Positions 43,332-48,376 of a DNA stretch of 48,376 nucleotides are shown in pieces. The stretch's first letter is position 1. Each line of letters begins with the position of its first letter. The stretch spans positions 1 to 48,376 of IMG/VR virus record IMGVR_UViG_3300013131_000068. One strand, given 5' to 3'. The position numbers and the translations under genes were made by a program. The stretch comes from a virus. The notes beneath the pieces were generated by a model, which was not told the DNA's origin, ran no database searches, and saw only the letters and a program-made list of their open reading frames with translations.

Positions 43332-43765
43332 TATGCTCCAGTTCTGAACTTCTCCCAATCAACGATTGTTTTAAGCAGAAAGTTTCTATTACTAATATGT
43401 TTAATGATTGATTCGAGATATGCTACGATCTCTTCTTGAAGTCCTATCTTTAAAGATAGTTTGATCACTTCTGGATCTGCTTCAAGATAGGAAGGTACAT
43501 CAGCGCGAAGAATTTTAAGAGGCTGAGGTTTCCACCCATGCTCTTTCAGTTCTTCATCGTCAAGTTCTCCTCGGTACCACTCGCCTTTGCGCTTGTAGAG
43601 AACTTTGTATTCGGCTTTTAGTTTCTTCAGCTTTAAGCCTTCTTCAACATACCATCTGAAGTATTTATTGTGAAGCTTCGGGATATCTGTAGTTGACTTT
43701 GAGATGTTAGCTTGATCAATCTCACCATCTTTTGCCCATTCATTATATAGCGTTTCAATATCCAT
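43331..43765 (-). CDS. uvsY: UvsY recombination mediator
   Basis: A 144-residue protein (T4 137). Start MDIETLYNEWAKDGEIDQAN, set by GGAGATTGGTT upstream. LHNKYFRWYVEEGLKLKKLK and KVLYKRKGEWYRGELDDEEL are UvsY-like, and the C-terminal helix (EIVAYLESIIKHISNRNFLL) would form the oligomer. It loads UvsX on gp32-coated DNA. Promoter 43793-43821 starts this recombination unit. Confidence 0.9.
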   Translation of the reverse strand: MDIETLYNEWAKDGEIDQANISKSTTDIPKLHNKYFRWYVEEGLKLKKLKAEYKVLYKRKGEWYRGELDDEELKEHGWKPQPLKILRADVPSYLEADPEVIKLSLKIGLQEEIVAYLESIIKHISNRNFLLKTIVDWEKFRTGA

Positions 43766-43792
43766 AACCAATCTCCTTCGCGTTTACATAAC

Positions 43793-43821
43793 ATACTATC
43801 ACACGTTAGAAAGAATGTCAA
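43793..43821 (-). promoter_or_regulatory. Sigma70-like promoter of the uvsY-uvsW unit
   Basis: TTGACA, 17-base spacer, TAGTAT. The -35 box contains the TGA stop of the upstream structural gene. Confidence 0.7.
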
Positions 43822-44309
43822 CCACTGATTCTCTTTACAGTATGCCCGTTGTGTTCGAAAGTGATATCACAGGTGACGTAGTTGATCGAAGATTGAGTTG
43901 TATCAAACCGAATATCACTTATTGATACTGGAAATACATCCTTGTAGTATACTTCGAGGGCAGGATTTTGTCTGCTATTCAGTACGATTAGAGAAGCATC
44001 AGAGTAGATTCCGTATTCGCCAGATTCGAGAGCAGCAAACTGCGAATATGATTCATTCTTCGTGAGTGCAACCATCCAATTGTATATTTCGTTATACGAT
44101 TCCATGTATTCATCTACACGAATAGTCACAGTAAATGAGTCATGATTTAGTTTATCACCAGCGAACTTAAGTGTTTTAAAGGGTGTAGGAGAAGGAGTGA
44201 ATCCCATGCTCATACCTGGAATACTTGCAGACTGAATATAAAATGAAACGTTTGGCAGTCTTTTGACCACAAATCTAAATCCAGTTGGAGAAAGAAAGTT
44301 TTGCTGCAT
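43818..44309 (-). CDS. Tail tube-fold protein, probably gp3-like tail completion protein
   Basis: A 163-residue protein: MQQNFLSPTGFRFVVKRLPN, then SASIPGMSMGFTPSPTPFK, DSFTVTIRVDEYMESYNEIY and a final strand-rich YVTCDITFEHNGHTVKRISG. This beta pattern (SIPGM loop, TV-x-IRVDE strand) is that of T4-like tail tube/gp3/gp54-type proteins. Its place between gp23 and uvsY matches where cyanophage-like genomes carry gene 3, so I favour gp3 (tail completion). gp19-like is the alternative. Perfect late promoter at 44335-44342. Confidence 0.65.
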   Translation of the reverse strand: MQQNFLSPTGFRFVVKRLPNVSFYIQSASIPGMSMGFTPSPTPFKTLKFAGDKLNHDSFTVTIRVDEYMESYNEIYNWMVALTKNESYSQFAALESGEYGIYSDASLIVLNSRQNPALEVYYKDVFPVSISDIRFDTTQSSINYVTCDITFEHNGHTVKRISG

Positions 44310-44334
44310 AGTTTACCTCAGTTGATACTTACTA

Positions 44335-44342
44335 TATTTATA
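44335..44342 (-). promoter_or_regulatory. Late promoter TATAAATA
   Basis: Perfect consensus 26 bases before the tail protein gene, just after the gp23 terminator. Confidence 0.8.
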
Positions 44343-44356
44343 GCACCAAAGAAAAA

Positions 44357-44374
44357 GGGAGCCCGAAGGCTCCC
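44357..44374 (-). terminator. Intrinsic terminator of gp23
   Basis: GGGAGCC-TTCG-GGCTCCC followed by TTTTTCTTT: 7-bp GC-rich stem, UUCG tetraloop and a full U-tract, downstream of the capsid gene stop. Confidence 0.92.
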
Positions 44375-44404
44375 AGTTCTGGTAGGTTATCCCTACTCTT
44401 TTTA

Positions 44405-45688
44405 TTAGAGGATGTTGGTAACGCGAACGCGACGGTAGTACTTGTTCGAGTTAGCGGTGAGACCGGAGTCACCATCGCCGTCAACCCACTTGGTCGAACC
44501 TTTTGCGAATGGGTTAGCAACCATGCCGTAGCGGGTTTTGAAGCCGATTTTAGCCTGGAAGCTGTTCTCGCCAACTGCACGAACCATCTGTAGTGGGACG
44601 TATGGGCAGTAGAACATACCTGCGTCGAAAGGTGAAGAGCCCTTGTAACCAACGACCATGTAGTTTGCACCAGCATATGGGTCGATGTATACACGGAAGC
44701 GACCATTGAGAACACCTGCGAAGGTATTGCCAGTGTCGTCTACGTTAAGAGCGTTGCTGTTAAGTGCTGGGGTATAGTCAAGGATACCAGCCATCTGAAG
44801 AGCAGATGCAACATCTGACGAGCAGATGATGATGTTACCCTTACCACGACGGGTGTCTTTTGCAAGCTGGTTAGCTTCGCGCTCGATCTGGAACATAAGA
44901 CCCTTGAACTTCTCAACTGACCAGCGGCCATTTGCGTCAACGTCAAGGTCGAAGATACCAGCAGTTGCGGTACCAGTTTGTGCACCGGTGACTGCAGTGT
45001 TGTAGACTGTGCGAACAACTTCACGGTTGATTTCTGCAAGAAGCTCAGCCTGAAGCATATTTGCAAGCTCAGTCTCTGCGTCAAGGCCGTGAATTGCTTT
45101 CAAGTCCTGTGCAAGTTCACTGGTGTATTCTGCTTTAAGCGCACGGCTCTTAGCAGTAACCGAAACCTTCGAAATGTCGAATGACATTTGTGCGAAGTCA
45201 GTGCCAGCGCCGTCGCCAAGAGCTTCAGCAGCTGCGGTTGACATACCAGTACCGGTGTTTGCAGTATCTGCAGTACCAGTTGTACCAGCCATTGTGCCGG
45301 TGCCTGAGAAGTCGGTGTCAGCTTCGCCGTAGAAAGCTTCTGCTGTTGCAGCAGTGGTGTTTGCGTAGTTTGAACGCATTGCGAAGATCAAGCCGGTTGG
45401 GCCAGTCATTGGCTGAACGCCAGCAATATCGTATGCGATCAAGTTAGGCATTGCACGACGAACGAGGCTAATAAGCACTGGGTCGTAGTTTGCAGCAACA
45501 CCTGTGGCATTCACTGGTGCTTCTGTTAGGAAAGAACCGGAACCGTATGTCTGACCTTCCTTGATAGCGACTTCGGTGTTCTCGAGAAGCTGAGCGGTGA
45601 CAGCTTTACGATGCGCATCCTTGATCGATGGAAGAGCAGTGTGCTCAAGCACTGGGCCCCACTTCTTCAATAGTTCTTCGTTTCTCAT
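44405..45688 (-). CDS. 23: Major capsid protein gp23
   Basis: A 427-residue HK97-fold capsid protein (T4 521; marine forms are shorter). Recognisable: LISLVRRAMPNLIAYDIAGV and QPMTGPTGLIFAMRSNYANT near the N-terminus, KSRALKAEYTSELAQDLKAI in the middle, and IDPYAGANYMVVGYKGSSPF with YCPYVPLQMVRAV near the end. The prohead protease site is visible: GSFLTE/APVNA, Leu54-Thr-Glu56 before Ala57 (T4 cuts at Glu65). AGGAG ribosome site, late promoter at 45724-45731, strong terminator after. The codon use is the most biased in the window (abundant GCA/GCT Ala, GGT Gly), as expected for its high expression. Confidence 0.97.
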   Translation of the reverse strand: MRNEELLKKWGPVLEHTALPSIKDAHRKAVTAQLLENTEVAIKEGQTYGSGSFLTEAPVNATGVAANYDPVLISLVRRAMPNLIAYDIAGVQPMTGPTGLIFAMRSNYANTTAATAEAFYGEADTDFSGTGTMAGTTGTADTANTGTGMSTAAAEALGDGAGTDFAQMSFDISKVSVTAKSRALKAEYTSELAQDLKAIHGLDAETELANMLQAELLAEINREVVRTVYNTAVTGAQTGTATAGIFDLDVDANGRWSVEKFKGLMFQIEREANQLAKDTRRGKGNIIICSSDVASALQMAGILDYTPALNSNALNVDDTGNTFAGVLNGRFRVYIDPYAGANYMVVGYKGSSPFDAGMFYCPYVPLQMVRAVGENSFQAKIGFKTRYGMVANPFAKGSTKWVDGDGDSGLTANSNKYYRRVRVTNIL

Positions 45689-45723
45689 TTTTTATGATCT
45701 CCTTTGATGGATTTAATCTAGTA

Positions 45724-45731
45724 TATTTATA
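45724..45731 (-). promoter_or_regulatory. Late promoter TATAAATA of gp23
   Basis: Perfect T4 late consensus, 36 bases before the gp23 ATG. Confidence 0.88.
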
Positions 45732-45735
45732 TAAA

Positions 45736-46653
45736 TTAAGATTTACTAAATTTGTTTAGCGATGCGACGTAAGCCGAAACCGAAGGATCGAGTACAGGAG
45801 TTTTTACTTCTTCTACTTCCTCTTCAAGGACTTCTGCTTGATCTTCTGCACGAACAACTTGCTCGGTGAAGTATGATTCTTTGATGGTTTCAAGCTTCTT
45901 TGCAAAGTCATCAACTGACTCATAAGAAACACCTTCTGCAAGAACCTTAAAGCGCTCTGCATCAGTAGCTACCATGCCTTCAGTGAAGTGTGCAAGTGCT
46001 GCATTCTTCTGAAGCTCTTCTTTTTCTGCACGCTCTGCAAGAAGCTCTTCGAATAGAGCATTGTACTTAGCGTTTGACTGAGCAACTTCTTCTTCCATTG
46101 CAGCAAGTGCTTCAAGCTCTTCGTCTGCAACTTCGATATTATGATCTTCAACAAGTGACTTAAGACCAGCGATGATCGACTCAGCTACTTCAACTTTGTA
46201 GCCAGACTCAAGAGCGACTTCGTTTTCTTTCATCCAGTTCTCAACTACGTAGTCAAGGTATGAATCAACTTTGTCGGTAAGGTCTTCTACAATCGCTTCA
46301 ACCTGCTCAGCAAGATCAGCTTCGAACTGCTCTTCAAGCTCTGCGCGGGCTGCTTCTACTTTCTCGTGAAGTGCTGCTTCAAAAATAGTAGTAGTCTTAG
46401 TCTTGAAGTCTTCGGAAAGATCTGCATCACCAAAGATAGCTTCGATCATTTCATGAAGACCGGCATTGTTGCTACCCTGTGGGGTCTTAACATTCTTTTC
46501 AATGTTGTCTGCTTGTGCAGTCGAGTCAGATTTGAAAGCATCTGCTTTGCGCTTTTTTACAGCGCCGCCAGCTGGTGTAACTGGATCGGCTGACATGGAG
46601 TCTTCGCCAGTTGCTTTTGCTTCTTCTAACCCTTTTTCTAGATTTACATCCAT
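45736..46653 (-). CDS. 22: Prohead core scaffold protein gp22
   Basis: A 305-residue, very acidic, Glu/Ala-rich coiled-coil protein directly before gp23, as T4 gp22 (269). MDVNLEKGLEEAKA carries a Leu9-Glu-Glu11/Ala site near the start, and SVSAYVASLNKFSKS ends the protein like other gp22 C-termini. It forms the inner scaffold and is cut to small peptides by gp21. AAAGGAG ribosome site, late promoter at 46692-46699. Confidence 0.88.
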   Translation of the reverse strand: MDVNLEKGLEEAKATGEDSMSADPVTPAGGAVKKRKADAFKSDSTAQADNIEKNVKTPQGSNNAGLHEMIEAIFGDADLSEDFKTKTTTIFEAALHEKVEAARAELEEQFEADLAEQVEAIVEDLTDKVDSYLDYVVENWMKENEVALESGYKVEVAESIIAGLKSLVEDHNIEVADEELEALAAMEEEVAQSNAKYNALFEELLAERAEKEELQKNAALAHFTEGMVATDAERFKVLAEGVSYESVDDFAKKLETIKESYFTEQVVRAEDQAEVLEEEVEEVKTPVLDPSVSAYVASLNKFSKS

Positions 46654-46691
46654 TTAAGGTTCTCCTTTGTGATGATTCAAATAATCAATAT

Positions 46692-46699
46692 TATTTATA
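46692..46699 (-). promoter_or_regulatory. Late promoter TATAAATA of gp22
   Basis: Perfect consensus, 39 bases before the gp22 ATG, in the gp21-gp22 gap. Confidence 0.85.
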
Positions 46700-46719
46700 A
46701 TATTTCAAATTTGGTTAAA

Positions 46720-47379
46720 TTACATGCTCTTTAAGAATTTTTCGAACATCTTTAAAGCAGCGGCTTCATCGATCTGCTTCGATTTTTTTACTTCTTCTTC
46801 AATTTGATCAAATGTGTTTGCCACTGTCCATGAAGAAGCCGCAACGTCGTAGATCCATTCTACGCCTTCCATGATACCTTTTACAAAAGCATCTGGAGCT
46901 GAAGGATCTGCGACAATATCACCTGCCGTAGCAAGCATAAAGTCATTTTGTACTTCCATGATGCCCTTTTCATTTGGCTTCACAGATCCCATTCCACGGG
47001 AAGAAATTCCTAATTGCGCACCACTATCGATAAGTCCTTTTACGACATCACCCATAGGGGTTTTAGTAATTTTAGCTCTACCTACAACGTTCGAACCATC
47101 AGCTTTTAATTCTGTGAATAGGTGTGAAACTCTGTCGAGGTTAATAGTTGGTCCTTGTGGGTGACCAAGTTCACCAAAGGCGCGATTCTTCGATACATAG
47201 TTTTCATTGTAGCGATTCATTTCGCGCATTAAAACGTTTGATGGGTAAATACGACCATTACGGTTCTTAATATCACCCTGCATGATGATACCTTCGATGT
47301 AATAGTTCTTTTCACCCTTTTCGGTCGCTTCAGTAATATAATGAACTTCTTCGACAATATCTTTAATGAGTAAGGCCAT
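46720..47379 (-). CDS. 21: Prohead core protease gp21
   Basis: A 219-residue serine protease (T4 212). Catalytic-region landmarks: NRAFGELGHPQGP with His73 and AQLGISSRGMGSV with Ser126/127 and following Arg-Gly; GDIVADPSAPDAFV carries the conserved Asp. The N-terminus EVHYITE/ATEKG shows an Ile15-Thr-Glu17/Ala self-processing site. It cleaves gp23, gp22 and internal proteins after Leu/Ile-x-Glu during head maturation. AAGGAG ribosome site; late promoter in the end of the upstream gene. Confidence 0.95.
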   Translation of the reverse strand: MALLIKDIVEEVHYITEATEKGEKNYYIEGIIMQGDIKNRNGRIYPSNVLMREMNRYNENYVSKNRAFGELGHPQGPTINLDRVSHLFTELKADGSNVVGRAKITKTPMGDVVKGLIDSGAQLGISSRGMGSVKPNEKGIMEVQNDFMLATAGDIVADPSAPDAFVKGIMEGVEWIYDVAASSWTVANTFDQIEEEVKKSKQIDEAAALKMFEKFLKSM

Positions 47380-47396
47380 ATTGATCTCCTTTTTCT

Positions 47397-47645
47397 TTAT
47401 TTATAAGCCAATGGAGTAGCCCATACTGTTGTATTAGCCGAGAGTTTATCTGTTCGAAGTTTTTCCATAATCTCAACAAATCCTGCCGGAATTGTAATAG
47501 TACCAATTACTGTATCAGCAGAATCAGAATAAGTAACAAGAGCTTCTGTTGGTGCGTAAACACGCACCAACGTTGAGTTATGAACGGTATTCGCAGTCGA
47601 GATATTTACTTGCGTACCAGTCGGCTTGAGGATAATATCAACCAT
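47397..47645 (-). CDS. Small beta-rich structural protein upstream of gp21
   Basis: An 82-residue protein starting MVDIILKPTGTQVNISTANT, with VIGTITIPAGFVEIMEKLRT and TTVWATPLAYK. Alternating strands and no charge bias; a family seen beside head genes in cyanophage-like myoviruses, function unknown. The ATG overlaps the upstream gene by eight bases. Its final codons TAT AAA TAA are also the gp21 late promoter. Confidence 0.65.
   Translation of the reverse strand: MVDIILKPTGTQVNISTANTVHNSTLVRVYAPTEALVTYSDSADTVIGTITIPAGFVEIMEKLRTDKLSANTTVWATPLAYK
47398..47405 (-). promoter_or_regulatory. Late promoter TATAAATA of gp21, built from Tyr-Lys-stop codons
   Basis: Perfect late consensus coinciding with the last two codons and stop of the 82-residue gene; 19 bases before the gp21 ATG. 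Confidence 0.8.
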
Positions 47646-48376
47646 GCTGCACCGCTTCCTTTGCAAATGCTAGGATTTGATTAAATTCTTTTTTACTAGA
47701 TAACACTTGATCCTGCATTTTGGATTGATTAGCGCTATTAAGAAGTTTAGACAAGTCATTTAGTGCATCAACATCTTCACGACTAAGAGTTACTGAAGAA
47801 CCATCTTTGAGCTTCATCACACCGATCTTGAAAGCTTCATCAAGTTCGACTTCTTCTTTTGTAGCAAGAACCTTTGCTCTACCAGTCTGCTTAGCAAATG
47901 CTAGGTCACGACCAAACTTACGCTTACGATACTTATCAGAACCATCGTCACCTGATGGCTGATCCGCAAAAGCTTTCTGACGGTATGCGTCGAGCTTCTT
48001 ATCGGATACTTCGTCAAGCTCTACAGACTCTCTAGCAGGAACTTTTGCCTTACCACCAATGTCATATGCTTTCTTACCAGCAGTCTCAATACCTTTTTCA
48101 CGAGACTTCATTTTCTTGTACTGAGAAACGTTCTTATCCATATCCTTTGAATTGAACGGTTTCATCACCTCTGATCTACGCTCTTTATTATCAGCAGTAG
48201 CTTTACGGATATATGAACGAGCAAGGTCGCGTGAGATTTCATCGAGACCTTCAGCTTCTTCTTTAGTAAGACGATCAGTTGCCTTTTTTATGTTTCTAAG
48301 TCTGTCCATAGACTTAGAAAATGTCTTAGAACTTCCAGTGTGGCCGTATTCAGCTGCACGACTTGCTGCATCAGAA
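47638..48376 (-). CDS. 5'-truncated modular basic protein with repeated LDE-x-S modules
   Basis: The reading frame is open to the window edge, so the start is outside; at least 245 residues are seen (SDAASRAAEYG ... at the edge). From the first Met (48309) onward, Leu-Asp-Glu sites at 24, 100 and 158 separate modules; two modules begin ISRDLARSYIRKATAD and VSDKKLDAYRQKAFAD, the same repeat as in the gene at 3902-4492. The last module, after EEVELDEAF, is a small alpha/beta domain. Sites fit gp21 processing (Leu-x-Glu). Location next to gp21 suggests a core or internal head protein. Function unknown. Confidence 0.72.
   Translation of the reverse strand, partial: SDAASRAAEYGHTGSSKTFSKSMDRLRNIKKATDRLTKEEAEGLDEISRDLARSYIRKATADNKERRSEVMKPFNSKDMDKNVSQYKKMKSREKGIETAGKKAYDIGGKAKVPARESVELDEVSDKKLDAYRQKAFADQPSGDDGSDKYRKRKFGRDLAFAKQTGRAKVLATKEEVELDEAFKIGVMKLKDGSSVTLSREDVDALNDLSKLLNSANQSKMQDQVLSSKKEFNQILAFAKEAVQHG

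Noticed and set aside
1-48376. tRNA genes, CRISPR arrays, insertion sequences
   Set aside because: Looked for in the non-coding gaps; all gaps are short and are explained by promoters, hairpins or small ORFs. No cloverleaf, spaced repeat array or transposase was seen.

Overview
The window is a piece of a large T4-like myovirus (contractile-tailed phage) genome, here called T4-like because it carries clear counterparts of T4 gp21, gp22, gp23, gp41, gp42, gp43, gp44, gp45, gp46, gp47, gp55, gp62, RegA, UvsX, UvsY, UvsW and DexA. Nearly every gene is on the minus strand. The gene order (gp21-gp22-gp23-tail protein-uvsY-uvsW-gp55-gp47-gp46, and gp45-gp44-gp62-regA-hsp20-gp43-uvsX-gp41) and the Hsp20 chaperone resemble the marine/cyanophage branch of T4-like phages, but a T4-type dCMP hydroxymethylase is present and no photosynthesis gene is seen. 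I infer a non-cyanobacterial, probably proteobacterial host; the host cannot be read directly. Family and domain names are from memory and were not searched.

Layout, read in the direction of transcription (right to left). 48.4-43.8 kb: head assembly (a 5'-truncated modular basic protein, a small beta protein, prohead protease gp21, scaffold gp22, major capsid gp23, a tail-tube-like protein), each with a T4-type late promoter (TATAAATA). 43.8-38.0 kb: recombination and late transcription (UvsY, UvsW, gp55, gp47, gp46). 38.0-34.2 kb: nucleotide/sugar side enzymes (HAD phosphatase, cytidylyltransferase-like, MazG-like) and small unknown genes, with several sigma70-like promoters. 34.2-25.4 kb: a translationally coupled operon for modified nucleotides and sugar nucleotides (dNMP kinase, dCMP hydroxymethylase, dCMP deaminase, UDG-like protein, GalE, a GT-B-like protein, UDP-galactopyranose mutase, a C5-methyltransferase, DexA, a dNTP pyrophosphohydrolase, a GT-A-like glycosyltransferase), ending in the sliding clamp. 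25.4-17 kb: the replisome. 17.0-16.1 kb: a plus-strand island with a homing-endonuclease-like gene and its own late promoters. 16.0-14.5 kb: very small early-type genes. 14.5-0 kb: late genes, comprising putative virion-packaged enzymes, a 1096-residue modular polyprotein, small capsid-leader proteins and a lysis cassette (GH19 endolysin, overlapping spanins, holin candidate).

The two most interesting systems are these. (1) A set of late proteins starts with a ten-residue leader ending in Leu/Ile-x-Glu, as in T4 internal proteins. The same Leu/Ile-x-Glu/Ala motif occurs in this phage's own gp21, gp22 and gp23 and marks the domain borders of the 1096-residue protein. This predicts a capsid-packaged, gp21-processed protein set that includes ligase-like, kinase-like and phosphatase-like enzymes. 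(2) The dCMP hydroxymethylase sits with GalE, UDP-galactopyranose mutase and two glycosyltransferase-like genes. This predicts hydroxymethylcytosine DNA decorated with a galactose or galactofuranose type sugar.

Regulation is unusually readable. About sixteen TTGACA-N16/17-TATAAT-like promoters were found, several inside coding sequences and two with the -35 box in a hairpin loop. About thirteen TATAAATA-type late promoters were found, two of them built into the Tyr-Lys-stop end of the upstream gene. Sigma70-like promoters dominate 15-44 kb, and late promoters dominate 0-14.5 and 44-48 kb. No tRNA, CRISPR array or insertion sequence was seen.
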